Below are positions 38,200-47,457 of a stretch of 64,000 nucleotides of DNA, piece after piece. Position 1 is the first letter of the stretch; every line of letters begins with the position of its first letter. The DNA is taken from positions 186,001-250,000 of the forward strand of contig NZ_JAGIBD010000001.1 of assembly GCF_017744555.1 (NCBI RefSeq). The letters are read 5' to 3'. Under the pieces are notes generated by a model, which did no database searches, was not told the DNA's origin, and saw only the letters and a program-made list of their open reading frames with translations. Position numbers and translations under genes: made by a program. The DNA is from Cellulomonas sp. (GTDB taxonomy: Bacteria; Actinomycetota; Actinomycetes; Actinomycetales; Cellulomonadaceae).

Positions 38200-39042
38200 A
38201 TGCCTGCTTTCGCGACCCCGGAACCGATCACCGCGACCGTCGACGTGGCCGTCGCCACCGTCAACGTCGTCGCCACCGACCGCAGCGACACCGTCGTCAC
38301 GGTCGCGCCGAGCGACCCGAGCAAGTCCGGCGACGTCAAGGCCGCCGACGACACCCGCGTCGACTTCCACGACGGCACCCTCACCGTCTCGATGAGCGCT
38401 CGTTGGCGCTACCTGTCGAAGTCGTCCGTCGAGATCACGATCGAGGTGCCGACCGGCTCGGCCGTGCAGGGCAGCGCGCTCGGCTCCCTGTACACGCAGG
38501 GCCGGCTCGCGAGCTGCGTGTTCACGAGCCGGGCCGGGGACGTCTGGGTCGACGAGGTCGCGGGTCGCGCCGAGCTGCGCGCGTCGGCCGGCAACGTGGT
38601 CGTGGGCCGTGCGCTCGGCCCGACGGACGTCGTCTCGAGCGCGGGCGGCGTGCGCATCCGCGAGCTCGTCGGCGACGCGACCGTCAAGTGCACCAACGGT
38701 TACACCGAGGTCGGCGAGTCGGCCGGCACCCTGCGCATCCACGGCGCGCACGGTGCCATCACGATCCACCGGTCGCTCGGCGACACCACGGCCAAGTCCG
38801 CGCACGCCGGCATCCGCATCGAGCAGGCCGTCGGCGGCCGCGTCCAGCTCGAGAACGCGTTCGGTCCGATCGAGGTCGGGGTGCCCGAGGGCACGGCCGC
38901 CTGGATCGACGCGTCGTCCCAGCACGGCTCGGTCCGCAACAGCCTCCAGGGCGCGACGGGCCCCGACGAGAACGACCGGACCGTCGAGGTCCGCGCCAGC
39001 ACGAGCTACGGCGACATCGTCGTCCGGCGCCCGCTCGGCTGA
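38200..39042 (+). CDS. DUF4097-family beta-repeat protein
   Basis: The 280-aa protein is made of short beta-strand repeats: ATVDVAVATVNVVATDRSDTVVTVAPSDPS, then RVDFHDGTLTVSM, IEVPTGSAVQGSALGSLYTQG and GNVVVGRALGPTDVVSSAGGVRIREL in successive stretches. This is the DUF4097 (adhesin-like) pattern, here cytoplasmic, without signal peptide. In actinobacteria such a protein is often placed next to DrrAB-like ABC transporters, as here. Function is unknown. ATG 38200 follows ACGAGGA. Confidence 0.85.
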   Translation: MPAFATPEPITATVDVAVATVNVVATDRSDTVVTVAPSDPSKSGDVKAADDTRVDFHDGTLTVSMSARWRYLSKSSVEITIEVPTGSAVQGSALGSLYTQGRLASCVFTSRAGDVWVDEVAGRAELRASAGNVVVGRALGPTDVVSSAGGVRIRELVGDATVKCTNGYTEVGESAGTLRIHGAHGAITIHRSLGDTTAKSAHAGIRIEQAVGGRVQLENAFGPIEVGVPEGTAAWIDASSQHGSVRNSLQGATGPDENDRTVEVRASTSYGDIVVRRPLG

Positions 39043-39117
39043 ACCGCAGCCGAACCGCACCTGACCTGCACCAGAAGTGACGTCAGCACGCCCACCACCC
39101 GCTCGAAGGAGACAGCC

Positions 39118-39921
39118 ATGCCCAGCTCCGCCCGCGGACCCGCGATCGAGGTCGCCGGCCTGCGCAAGACCTACCGCTCCAAGTCCGGAGACCAGCTCGT
39201 GCTCGACGGCGTCGACCTGGTCGTCCCGGCCGGCACCGTGACCGCGCTGCTCGGCCCGAACGGTGCCGGCAAGACCACCACGGTCGGCGTCCTGTCCACG
39301 CTCCTCAAGGCCGACGCCGGCACCGTCCGCATCGCCGGCCACGACATCGCCCGCGAGCCGGACGCCGTCCGCGCGTCGATCGGCGTGACCGGCCAGATCA
39401 CCGCCGTCGACGAGCTGCTCACCGGCACCGAGAACCTGCGCCTCATGGCCGACCTCAACCACCTGGGCCGCGCCGGCCGGGCCAGGGTGACCGAGCTGCT
39501 CGACCGGTTCGGCCTCACCGACGCCGCGGGCAAGCCCGTCGCGACCTACTCGGGCGGCATGAAGCGCAAGCTCGACCTCGCGATGACGCTCGTCGGTGCA
39601 CCGTCGGTCGTGTTCCTCGACGAGCCGACCACAGGCCTCGACCCGCGCAGCCGCCGCGCCCTGTGGGACGAGGTGCGCGCCCTCGTCGAGAGCGGCACCA
39701 CGATCCTGCTCACCACGCAGTACCTCGAGGAGGCCGACAAGCTCGCCGACTCCGTGGCCGTGCTCAACGGCGGCCGCATCGTCGCCCAGGGGACACCCGA
39801 CGAGCTCAAGGCCGTGCACGACGCCGGGTCGCTCGACGACGTGTTCCTCGCACTCACCGAACCCCCTGCAGCCACCGCCGAGGACGACGTCCCGGCCGAC
39901 GAGAAGGAGAACGTCCGATGA
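39118..39921 (+). CDS. ABC transporter ATP-binding protein, DrrA-like
   Basis: The 267-aa protein has IEVAGLRKTYRSKSG, Walker A GPNGAGKTTT (K52), the Q-loop GVTGQITAVDELLTG, signature YSGGMKRKLDLA, Walker B VVFLDEPTTGLD (D168) and H-loop TTQYLEEAD. The C-terminal DDVFLALTE tail is typical of daunorubicin-resistance-type (DrrA) exporters. It forms a transporter with the permease that follows, exporting a small hydrophobic molecule. The substrate is unknown. ATG 39118 has AAGGAG upstream. Confidence 0.92.
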   Translation: MPSSARGPAIEVAGLRKTYRSKSGDQLVLDGVDLVVPAGTVTALLGPNGAGKTTTVGVLSTLLKADAGTVRIAGHDIAREPDAVRASIGVTGQITAVDELLTGTENLRLMADLNHLGRAGRARVTELLDRFGLTDAAGKPVATYSGGMKRKLDLAMTLVGAPSVVFLDEPTTGLDPRSRRALWDEVRALVESGTTILLTTQYLEEADKLADSVAVLNGGRIVAQGTPDELKAVHDAGSLDDVFLALTEPPAATAEDDVPADEKENVR

Positions 39922-40757
39922 CCACCGTCGCCACCCCCGTTCCCACGGCCGTCGCCCGGCCGAAGCCGATCGCCGACGTCCGCACGATGCTCCGCCGCAA
40001 CCTGCTGCGCGCCGTGCGGTACCCCGGCCTCACGATGTTCATGGTGCTGGGCCCGCTCGTCATGCTCGTGCTGTTCGTCTACGTCTTCGGCGGCGCACTG
40101 GGCGCCGGCGTCGACCCGGGTGCCGCACCCGGTGCCGAGGCGCGCGCGGCGTACCTCGACTACCTCACGCCCACGCTGCTGGTCATCACGATCGTCGGCG
40201 CCGGGCAGTCCGTGGCGATCAGCGCGGCGATGGACGCGTACGGCGGCATCATGGCCCGGTTCAAGACCATGGCGATCTCGCCCGGGTCCGTGCTGTCCGG
40301 GCAGGTGCTCGGCACGGTCGTGCAGGGCGTCCTGGCGCTCGTCCTCGTGCTGGGCGCCGCGTTCGCGATGGGCTACCGGCCCGACGCCGACGCGCTCGAC
40401 TGGCTCGCGCTCGCCGGGATCCTCGTGCTGCTGGCGTTCTCGCTCGCGTGGCTGTGCGTCGCGATGGGCCTCAACGCGAAGAGCGTCGAGACGGCCAGCA
40501 ACACCCCGATGATCCTCCTGCTCCTGCCGTTCCTCGGCAGCGGGTTCGTGCCGGTCGAGACTATGCCGACGCCCGTGCAGTGGTTCGCGCAGCACCAGCC
40601 GTTCACGCCCATCATCGAGACCGTCCGTGGCCTGCTGGCCGGCGGTGCCGGGCTCCACGGGTCGGTCGCGGCCACGGCCGTCGCGTGGCTGCTGGTGATC
40701 GGCGTCGCGGGGTACGTGTGGGCGCGGTCGCTGTTCCGGCGGGAGCGGAAGATCTGA
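39918..40757 (+). CDS. ABC transporter permease, DrrB/ABC-2 type
   Basis: The 279-aa protein has six membrane segments in the ABC-2 permease pattern (VRYPGLTMFMVLGPLVMLVLFVYVFGG, YLDYLTPTLLVITIVGAGQSVAI, SVLSGQVLGTVVQGVLALVLVL, PMILLLLPFLGSGFVPVETMPTPVQW). It overlaps the ATPase gene by 4 nt. The two form a DrrAB-like efflux pump, controlled by the RHH protein at 37623 if the operon reading is right. Confidence 0.9.
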   Translation: MTTVATPVPTAVARPKPIADVRTMLRRNLLRAVRYPGLTMFMVLGPLVMLVLFVYVFGGALGAGVDPGAAPGAEARAAYLDYLTPTLLVITIVGAGQSVAISAAMDAYGGIMARFKTMAISPGSVLSGQVLGTVVQGVLALVLVLGAAFAMGYRPDADALDWLALAGILVLLAFSLAWLCVAMGLNAKSVETASNTPMILLLLPFLGSGFVPVETMPTPVQWFAQHQPFTPIIETVRGLLAGGAGLHGSVAATAVAWLLVIGVAGYVWARSLFRRERKI

Positions 40758-40766
40758 TCGCGGAAC

Positions 40767-40807
40767 GCGAGGACGGGTGGCCCGGTGACCGGGTCGCCCG
40801 TCCTCGC
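40767..40807. terminator. Hairpin terminator after the ABC operon
   Basis: A 19-bp stem with two wobble pairs (40767-40785 with 40789-40807), 3-nt loop, lies between convergent genes ending at 40757 and 40820. Confidence 0.78.
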
Positions 40808-40819
40808 ATGTGTGCCGCA

Positions 40820-41431
40820 CTATGCGCCCGGCTCGGTGCCCCCGTCGAACCTGATCGACGCGATCATCGCCTCCACCACGTCGACGTCCGGCGCGTCGCC
40901 GGCCGGGTGCAGGTACCCGAACGCGTAGGTGCAGCCCCCGTGGTCGACGAGCCAGTCGGTGAGTCGCGGCGCCGCGCCCTCGGCGAACGCCCGGTCCACG
41001 CGGTACATCTCCCCGAACGGGGCGCGGACGACCGCCGGGTTGACGTTCCACACCGTGACGCCGGCGGCGCCGACCTGCGTGGCGCCGAGGTGGTCGGCGA
41101 CGGCACGACGGGCGCCCTCGTCGACGGGACCGAGGCACACCAGGAGCACCTGGTGGTCGGGGTCGAACGTCACCGTGTACGACGTCGCGGTCGGCGGATG
41201 GGCGCCGTCGTCGGGCACGGGCGACGACAGCGAGAACTCCGGGCAGCCCGCGAGCGCGAGGTGCAGCGGAGAGGGCAGCGACACCGTCGGGTCCGCGACG
41301 AGCTCCTCCACCGGCCAGTGCGACGTGTCGACGGGAACCTCGCGCCGCTCGACCAGCAGCGCGGCACCGGCACCCGCCCCGGCCGACACCAGCGTCACGG
41401 CGGCAGCCGTGAGCAAGGTCGTGCGCAGCAT
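40820..41431 (-). CDS. Secreted hypothetical protein
   Basis: The 203-aa protein begins with a signal peptide or membrane anchor (MLRTTLLTAAAVTLVSAGAG), then a charged extracytoplasmic domain: REVPVDTSHWPVEELVADPTV, SYTVTFDPDHQVLLVCLGPV, VTVWNVNPAVVRAPFGEMYRVD and CTYAFGYLHPAGDAPDVDVVEAMIASIRF. No family recognised. Only a few Cys are present and no lipobox is visible. It is convergent with the ABC operon. Confidence 0.72.
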   Translation of the reverse strand: MLRTTLLTAAAVTLVSAGAGAGAALLVERREVPVDTSHWPVEELVADPTVSLPSPLHLALAGCPEFSLSSPVPDDGAHPPTATSYTVTFDPDHQVLLVCLGPVDEGARRAVADHLGATQVGAAGVTVWNVNPAVVRAPFGEMYRVDRAFAEGAAPRLTDWLVDHGGCTYAFGYLHPAGDAPDVDVVEAMIASIRFDGGTEPGA

Positions 41432-41625
41432 GGGTCCTCCGCGTGGTCGGCACGGAGCCTAGTGAGCACGCACCCACGAGCTTCCACGCGAGGTGCGGCG
41501 GCACCCGATCGGACGAGCGCGTCAGGCTCGCCGGAACCGCTTGACCTGGGGCGGCGGTGAGGTCGACTGTGGGCGGCGGGCGGCATCGCCGCTGGTCAGT
41601 GCGGTCGTGAGACGGAGGAGCGGAC

Positions 41626-41811
41626 ATGGCGAAGGGCTCGGACGCCGGCGGTGCCGGGGGTGGGGCCGTCTACGGCCTCGGCCTCATCGGGGCGGCGGTC
41701 TACTACTTCCAGCAGGCCGACACGTTCTGGCTGTTCGTGCTGGCGATCCCGAAGGCGATCATCTGGCCCGCGATCGTCGCGTACGAGCTGCTGAAGAGCT
41801 TCTACGGGTAG
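41626..41811 (+). CDS. Small membrane protein, 61 aa
   Basis: ATG 41626 follows GGAGGAG at good spacing. The product MAKGSDAGGAGGG followed by AVYGLGLIGAAVYYFQQA, DTFWLFVLAIPKAIIWPAIVA and YELLKSFYG predicts two transmembrane helices joined by a short loop. Small proteins of this pattern are widely conserved in Actinobacteria. Function unknown. The end is 4 nt from the convergent MFS gene. Confidence 0.82.
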   Translation: MAKGSDAGGAGGGAVYGLGLIGAAVYYFQQADTFWLFVLAIPKAIIWPAIVAYELLKSFYG

Positions 41812-41815
41812 CCGC

Positions 41816-43153
41816 TCACGCCGCGTCGTCGAGGCGTGGCGCGCGGCGGCGCCCGAGGACGTCGCGCAGCGGCGGCACGACGACACCCGCGGCGTGCATG
41901 TCGGCGCGCGTGCGGCGGCGTGAGCGCAGCACCCCGACGACGCCGAGCGTCCACGGGACGACGAGCACCGCGAACGCCAACCGGTACGCGTCGAGCGTGT
42001 ACGTCGTCGCGCCCGCCGGAGAGACGAGCTGCAGCACGACCCCGACGGCCAGCACGGACCCGATGGTCGAGATGAACCCGCCCGTGTTCACGAATCCCGT
42101 CGCGGTGCCGAGCGACGTCGACGGCGACCACGTCCGCGCGAAGTCCATGCCGACCAGCGACACCGGCCCGCCCGCGCCGACCACGACCACGAACACGAGC
42201 AGCTGCCACATCGGCCGCGGCGTCGACGGCACCAGCAGCGCGACCCACACGAGCGCCGTCGCGACGCACGACCCGAGCACGAGCCAGCTGCGCCGCAACG
42301 GGTGCCGTGCGGTCAGCCGCCCGACGACCGGCCCGCTCGCCATCGCCGACAACGTCAGCGACGTGAGCAGCAGGCTCGCCTGCGCGGGCGTCAGGCCCTG
42401 CGCCGTGAGGAAGAACGGCACGCCCCACAGCATCCCGACGACGTTCGCGCTGAACGGCGTCGCGAAGTGGCTCCAGAACCCCAGCCGGGTGCCCGCCGGG
42501 CGGACCGCGGTGCGGACGGCGTGCGTGAACCGCTCGGTGTGCGCTGCGGGCGCGCGCAGCGTGCGGTCGCGGATGCCGAAGAACGCCCCCGCCGACGCCA
42601 GCAGACCGGCTCCCGCGAGCGTCCCGAACGTCGCCGTCCACCCGTGCGCGTGCAGCAGCCACGCCACCGGGATCGCCGACGCGAGCTGCCCCGACTGCCC
42701 GATGACCCCGGTGACCTGCACCATCACCGGTGCGCGGCGGGGCGGGAACCAGTCGGCGACCAGCCGGATCGCGCTGATGAAGATCCCCGCGTCGCCGGCA
42801 CCGATGAGCACGCGCGCGACGAGCGCCGTCGGGACGTGGTCGGACAGCGCGAGAGTCAGCTGCCCCGTCGCCATCACGAGCGACCCGACCGTGATGAGCG
42901 CGCGCGCACCGAACCGGTCCAGCAGCCGCCCGGCGGGGATCTGCATGCCTGCGTACACCGCGAGCTGGACCACCGAGAACAGCGCCAGACCCGTCGCGCT
43001 CAGGTGAAACCGGTGCGCGGCCTCCACGCCCGCGACGCCCAGCGCCGTGCGGTGCGTGACGCCGACGAAGTACGCGACGACCGCGGCCGTGAAGACGACG
43101 GCGGGCGCGCGCATGGTGGCGCGGGCGGCCCCGGTCGCGGGCGCGCGGGTCAT
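41816..43153 (-). CDS. MFS transporter
   Basis: The 445-aa protein has twelve hydrophobic segments: APAVVFTAAVVAYFVGVTHRTALG at the start, motif A-like PAGRLLDRFGARALITVGSL between helices 2 and 3, ARVLIGAGDAGIFISAIRLV, and AGGPVSLVGMDFARTW in the C-terminal half. ATG 43153 has GAAGGTG upstream. The in-frame ORF continues to 43351, but that stretch is not conserved. The group resembles nitrate/anion or drug exporters. Substrate is not clear. Confidence 0.85.
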   Translation of the reverse strand: MTRAPATGAARATMRAPAVVFTAAVVAYFVGVTHRTALGVAGVEAAHRFHLSATGLALFSVVQLAVYAGMQIPAGRLLDRFGARALITVGSLVMATGQLTLALSDHVPTALVARVLIGAGDAGIFISAIRLVADWFPPRRAPVMVQVTGVIGQSGQLASAIPVAWLLHAHGWTATFGTLAGAGLLASAGAFFGIRDRTLRAPAAHTERFTHAVRTAVRPAGTRLGFWSHFATPFSANVVGMLWGVPFFLTAQGLTPAQASLLLTSLTLSAMASGPVVGRLTARHPLRRSWLVLGSCVATALVWVALLVPSTPRPMWQLLVFVVVVGAGGPVSLVGMDFARTWSPSTSLGTATGFVNTGGFISTIGSVLAVGVVLQLVSPAGATTYTLDAYRLAFAVLVVPWTLGVVGVLRSRRRTRADMHAAGVVVPPLRDVLGRRRAPRLDDAA

Positions 43154-43391
43154 CGGATCACCTTCTCGGGAATCCCCGTCGGCGCTCGCGGCACGTGCTC
43201 GTCCGGGGACGGCATCGGTGCAGGGGACTCGTCGAGGATACGCCGCGCTGGGGGCCGGCCTGCCTGTCGGCAGCGACGCGTCGGTCGTGCGGCCGGGCGG
43301 ACGGGAGGGGCTGCGGTAGCCTTTCTGCCGGTCGGCAACGGCCGATCGCAACGGGCTGCCGCACCACGTCTTGGACCGGCCGGCGGCCCTC

Positions 43392-43464
43392 GCGCCTGTA
43401 GCTCAGGGGATAGAGCACCGCTCTCCTAAAGCGGGTGTCGGCAGTTCGAATCTGCCCAGGCGCA
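43392..43464 (+). tRNA. tRNA-Arg (anticodon CCT)
   Basis: A full cloverleaf folds: acceptor GCGCCTG (43392-43398) pairs with CAGGCGC (43457-43463), D arm TAGCTCAGGGGATAGAGCA, anticodon stem CCGCT/AGCGG with loop CTCCTAA (anticodon CCT at 43425-43427, decoding AGG), variable GTGTC and T arm with GGTTC-type GTTCGAA. The 3' CCA is not encoded. The 3' half is the integration site of the genomic island that follows. Confidence 0.95.
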
Positions 43465-43466
43465 CA
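43423..43466. repeat. attL: 44-bp direct repeat at the tRNA 3' half
   Basis: The 44 bp from the anticodon loop to two bases past the discriminator (starting CTCCTAAAGCGGGTGTCGGC) are repeated exactly at 54026-54069. It is the left attachment site, lying within an intact tRNA gene. Confidence 0.92.
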
Positions 43467-43535
43467 AGTGTTTGTGCAGGTCAGCGCACCCTCCAGTGCG
43501 ACTGGTGTGGTCGCTGCGACCGCAATGTCCAGTTC

Positions 43536-43557
43536 GTGGTCAGCACGTGGTCAGCAG
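43536..43557. promoter_or_regulatory. Left arm-type integrase site (tandem CGTGGTCAGCA)
   Basis: Two adjacent copies of CGTGGTCAGCA lie about 70 nt inside attL. The same double repeat lies about 85 nt inside attR at 53922-53943. Paired arm-type sites inside both attachment sites fit a tyrosine integrase with two DNA-binding modes. Confidence 0.6.
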
Positions 43558-43646
43558 TCCCACGCGCGGTCCGCAGAAGCCAAGGTCGGACTCGATGGAG
43601 AACCACCCGTGCGAGCAGTTCCACCGCCCACACCAGCGCTGCGACG

Positions 43647-45251
43647 ATGACCAGCATGGTCGCGCCGTTCGCCCTCGACGGGGCCGTTGACGAAGAGAAA
43701 CTCAGCGAGCTGATCGCCGTCGGGACTGAGCTGGACGTCCTCGACTTCAAGGCGACGCTCGACCTGTCCAAGACCGGTGAGCTTAAGCACCGGCTCGGCT
43801 TCGTCAAAGACGTGGCTGCCTTCTCCACCTTGGCGCAAGGCGGGTACATCGTCGTCGGCGTTGATGGCAAGGGGCGGCCCGCCCACGCCCAGGCAGCCAT
43901 CAACCCTGCGGAGTTCGACGAAGCGAACCTCCGCACTATCGCGAACTCGTACCTCGACGGTCGGCTCACAATCATCTCGGCCAGCCACCAGCTCGACAAC
44001 CGAGATGTCGCTGTCATCTACGTCGGTGCGTCCGTCGACTATTTCCCACCCATGGTGAAGAAGGAGGGCTGGTACCCGGGTCCAGGTGCGGACCGCAAGA
44101 TCGTCTTCCGGCCGGGCGATGTGTTCGTGCGCGACGGCACCAGCTGCCGGCGCATCGAGCACCGCGACTGGTCGCTCGCTCTCGCCAACTTCCGAGAGAA
44201 GATTCGGGCCGAAGCCGCAGCCGACATCCAGCAGGTCGTGGCCAGGATCGCGCAGACAGAACGTGAAGCTGCCAGTGAGGGCCGGAACCGACGCATCGTC
44301 ATCGACATCTCCATGGAGGCGTCCGATTTCGAGGACGCGGTAGCTGACGCCATCGAGTCAGGCCTGGTCGACGCCGTGCGCCGTGCGTTGCGTCCCGCCC
44401 GCGCGCAGCTCGCGACCGCCTGGGCCGGGGGAGAGCCCGCGACCTACGGGCAGATCCTTGACCGGCTGGCCTCGGTGGCAGGGGTGGCTCTGCGCCAGCG
44501 CAACATGGCCATGTTCGACTTCGCCGTCTCCGAGCTGTACCGCACCTACAAGTCCGCGTTGGTCGATCAAACGAACACGCACGCACAGTACGGGCGCGAG
44601 CGCGAGGCATCGACGTTCTGGCGCGAGATCATCTCGCGCGTCCTTGGCATCCTCGCTATGGCTGTTCGCGAAGAAGCGTGGGAGTTCGTCCGGCCCGTGG
44701 TTCTGCGCCGCATCGGCGACGACGTGTACGCCGACAGGTCATGGTTCCGGCACGCCATCACAGAGGCGTCACGAGCGGGCGTGCTCGTGTCCGCCGACGG
44801 CCAGCCTCGCAAAGGCGCGCTGATCAGGTTCGCGCGCTCGGCGGTTACTGGCTCTCCCGTGCTCCATGAGGATGTCCCCGTCGAGATCATGGAGCACGAC
44901 CCCGAGGGCGAGGCCAGGACGGACGACCTGCTGCTCGATAGCCTCTGCCAAGCCGACTTCCTGTGGTGTGTCGTCGCCGTTGCCGACGCTGGTGCCGACG
45001 CTTCAACCCACGATTTCTACCCGAGCTGTGCTGGGTTCTACTCGCGGCGGTCCGCACCGGTTGCTCAGGTTCTAGCGACCCGTCGTGACGCCCGCCACCA
45101 GGCGGTGGGACCGGACGACAGAGTCATCGCGGAAGCAATCAACCTCGTGAACGAGACGTCGTCGAGCGAGTCAGGTCGGTGGGGGCAGTGGTCCGTCATG
45201 ACCGATGCAGTGACTGCGTTCGTCCGCTCGGCCACTGGCGGCGCCGGCTAG
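43647..45251 (+). CDS. AlbA_2 (Schlafen-like) domain protein
   Basis: The 534-aa protein has an N-terminal AlbA_2/Schlafen-type domain: ELIAVGTELDVLDFKATLDLS, then FVKDVAAFSTLAQGGYIVVGVDGKGRPAH, which is the EhxxFK...DVAAxxNxxGGxxxxGVxD pattern, and later VFVRDGTSCRR. The remaining 350 residues are unrecognised, with an Asp/Trp-rich region (SWFRHAITEASRAG, SGRWGQWSVM). Schlafen-like proteins bind nucleic acids and several act in phage defence. Its placement just inside attL, away from the main module, suggests an independent cargo gene. ATG 43656 is an alternative start. Confidence 0.75.
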   Translation: MTSMVAPFALDGAVDEEKLSELIAVGTELDVLDFKATLDLSKTGELKHRLGFVKDVAAFSTLAQGGYIVVGVDGKGRPAHAQAAINPAEFDEANLRTIANSYLDGRLTIISASHQLDNRDVAVIYVGASVDYFPPMVKKEGWYPGPGADRKIVFRPGDVFVRDGTSCRRIEHRDWSLALANFREKIRAEAAADIQQVVARIAQTEREAASEGRNRRIVIDISMEASDFEDAVADAIESGLVDAVRRALRPARAQLATAWAGGEPATYGQILDRLASVAGVALRQRNMAMFDFAVSELYRTYKSALVDQTNTHAQYGREREASTFWREIISRVLGILAMAVREEAWEFVRPVVLRRIGDDVYADRSWFRHAITEASRAGVLVSADGQPRKGALIRFARSAVTGSPVLHEDVPVEIMEHDPEGEARTDDLLLDSLCQADFLWCVVAVADAGADASTHDFYPSCAGFYSRRSAPVAQVLATRRDARHQAVGPDDRVIAEAINLVNETSSSESGRWGQWSVMTDAVTAFVRSATGGAG

Positions 45252-45375
45252 CCTGCAGGACCCGGCCATGCCGGCGGCGCAGAAGTTTGAGCCACCACAG
45301 AGCCGCCGAGCGAAGCGGTTAGTGCGCGCGGACCTACACATACACTCCAGGGACCGCACGCGTAGCCGAAACGGA

Positions 45376-45394
45376 TGTCGGCAGTTCGAATCTG
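45376..45394. repeat. Degenerate third att-like site
   Basis: TGTCGGCAGTTCGAATCTG (19 bp) matches the middle of the 44-bp att repeat, and a GGTCAGCA half-arm follows at 45459. It lies between the AlbA_2 and DUF2971 genes and is probably the scar of a separate insertion. The rest of the 45252-45494 gap shows no gene. Confidence 0.65.
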
Positions 45395-45494
45395 TGTAAC
45401 TGCAGACAGAGAAGGCAGGCTGCAGCCGGTGGGTCGGCTCGCTGTCTCAAGGGCTCGGGGTCAGCAAGTCCACGGATGCCCCTGAGGTTTCATG

Positions 45495-46304
45495 TCAGGC
45501 TGCAGGAAGCGGATTGGGGGCGCCGTTCTGCCAGCGGCAGACCGCGACGGCTACGTCGCCTTGTGCCACGGCGGGATGGCGGCGTATCGCAGGTAACTGG
45601 TCTGCGTCGTGTCCGTCCCCGAGAACCACGGCGACGAGGCTGCTCCAGATCGGCACGAACAGCTCGGGCCTGTCGTCCACAACGACGTAGCGGAACTCCT
45701 GCTCCGACTCCCAGTCGGTGTTCTTGTGAAAAAACAGCTCGCGGGTGTGCTCGCGGAGAAAGGTGTCGGCTTCTGCCTCGACCCCGTTTCGACGAAGGGC
45801 AGCCAGATCAAAGTTGAATCGGCCAGTAGGCCCGACTGGCCGGTTCTCGTAACGAACGTTACCGAAGCGCGGTACGGCCGGTGCGGAAGCTTCAACAATC
45901 GTGGAGTGAAGTCGTCGGCGGTCGAATACCAGGCAGGCCCCGGCGTGCTTTTCTCCGTACTGATCCCACATCCGCGCCCGCGCGTAGCCGCGACGAAACT
46001 GGAAGATGGCGTCCAACTCGTCCCTAGGCTCCGCATCTTTGGTCAGACAGAGCACCTTGGCGCGCCCGCGCAGACGGCGATCTAGATCGGCCATCAGACG
46101 CACGTGCTCGTCTTGCGCTAGATCAGCTTCGTCATCGGGGACGGAAAGGCTCGGATACCACGCCTTCGTTTCTCGGGGGTCGTTGGTCGAGGCGTAGGGC
46201 CCCATGCGGAGCCGGCCACCATCAAGGATCTGACGGAGCCGCTCTGCCCGTGTGTAGTGATAGAAGTAGGCCTCCCCTTGATCGAGGTCTCCAAACAGTG
46301 TCAT
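45495..46304 (-). CDS. DUF2971-domain protein
   Basis: The 269-aa protein begins FGDLDQGEAYFYHYTRAERLRQILDGGRLRMGPYASTNDPRE, the typical N-terminus of DUF2971 proteins (YHYT...L..I...LR...TNDP.E), then LCLTKDAEPRDELDAIFQFRRGYARARMWDQYGEKHAGACLVFD and FFHKNTDWESEQEFRYVV. Function of the family is unknown. It is frequent on mobile elements and near defence genes. The gene is lower in GC than the chromosome. Confidence 0.85.
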   Translation of the reverse strand: MTLFGDLDQGEAYFYHYTRAERLRQILDGGRLRMGPYASTNDPRETKAWYPSLSVPDDEADLAQDEHVRLMADLDRRLRGRAKVLCLTKDAEPRDELDAIFQFRRGYARARMWDQYGEKHAGACLVFDRRRLHSTIVEASAPAVPRFGNVRYENRPVGPTGRFNFDLAALRRNGVEAEADTFLREHTRELFFHKNTDWESEQEFRYVVVDDRPELFVPIWSSLVAVVLGDGHDADQLPAIRRHPAVAQGDVAVAVCRWQNGAPNPLPAA

Positions 46305-46339
46305 GACGTGATGATTGCATCACCACACTGCGAGCGAGG

Positions 46340-47457
46340 TCATTCCTCCGTGGAGTCGTCGGATCGTGGCCGGAGGTCCGGGAACACGGGCATTCGCTCC
46401 ATCGCCACCCACGGCGCCTCAGAGAAGAGGTGGCCGTACAGGTCCATCGTCATCGTCGCGGTGGCGTGCCCGAGGATCATCTGGACCGCCTTCACGTCGG
46501 CGCCGGCGGCGATGAGCAGAGAGGCGGCGGTGTGGCGGAGGTCGTGGATCGTCGTGCCGGTCAGGCCGACCGCCCGCGTGGTCTCCGTCCAGCGGGACCG
46601 GATCCGGAAGTTGCTGTTGGTCCAGATAGCGCCCGTCGGGCTGGGGAATAGGTACGAGCCAGACGGTGCACGCCCGATCCGATCGCGGACGTAGGTCTCG
46701 AGAGTCGGTGGGACCGGCACGGTGCGGGTCTGGTGCGTCTTCGTCGGCCCGACGATCGCTCTGCTGGTTCGCTTCGACTGCGGAGCGGCGCGGTGGATCC
46801 GGACTCCCAGGCCGTGCGGTGTCTGGACGACGTCGTCGACCCGCAGTGCGCACATCTCCGAGAACCGGCAGCCGGCCAGGCCGAGGAAGAGCACGACCGG
46901 CCGGCAGGTCGGCGGCATGGCGTCGGCGAGCTTGCCCAGCTGCTCCGCACGTAGCCAGTGCGGCTCCCGTTTCGACGTGCCTTTGGGCAGTGGGATTGAG
47001 CGCGCGACGTTGATGGAGATCCGCCGATCACGGACGGCGTAGTCGAGCACGAGCCGGATGACGGACAGGACGCGCCGCCGGGTGGCCGTGGCCAGCCCGC
47101 GCACCGTCATCGCGGTCAGCACCCGTTCGACGTCAGACGCGGAGATCACGGCGATCGGAAAGCGTCCGAGCACGGGGATGACGTAGGAGTCGAGCAGGAA
47201 CTGCGTCGTCTCCTGGCTCCGGACCGCCAGGTGTTGTCGAGAGCCCTGCCACTCCTCGGCGAGTATCCCGAAGGACACCCGCCCGCGGGTGGGTCGATCC
47301 AGGTGCCGCTCTGTAACTTGACCAGCTGGTCGGCCTCCCAACGCTTAGCGTCGGTCCTCCGCTGGAACGACTTCTCGGAGATGACCCGGTGCTCGAAGAA
47401 GACCTTGGCGCGCCAGGTCACTTTGCCCGAGGGCAGCGTTCGCCGGGTGACGGACAT
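46340..47457 (-). pseudogene. Tyrosine recombinase (integrase), frameshifted
   Basis: Two frames make one integrase. The N-terminal part (ATG 47457, MSVTRRTLPSGKVTWRAKVF, then WEADQLVKLQSGTWIDPPAG) ends near 47286. The rest continues in the neighbouring frame (RVSFGILAEEWQG onward to stop 46340). In this second part the catalytic residues are present: Arg in LAGCRFSEMCAL, HDLRHTAAS, and LGHATATMTMDLYGHL with the nucleophile Tyr. A single-base loss in GCGGGCGGG at about 47285 would explain it. It overlaps the excisionase gene by 1 nt. Programmed frameshifting or a sequencing error remain possible. Confidence 0.82.
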
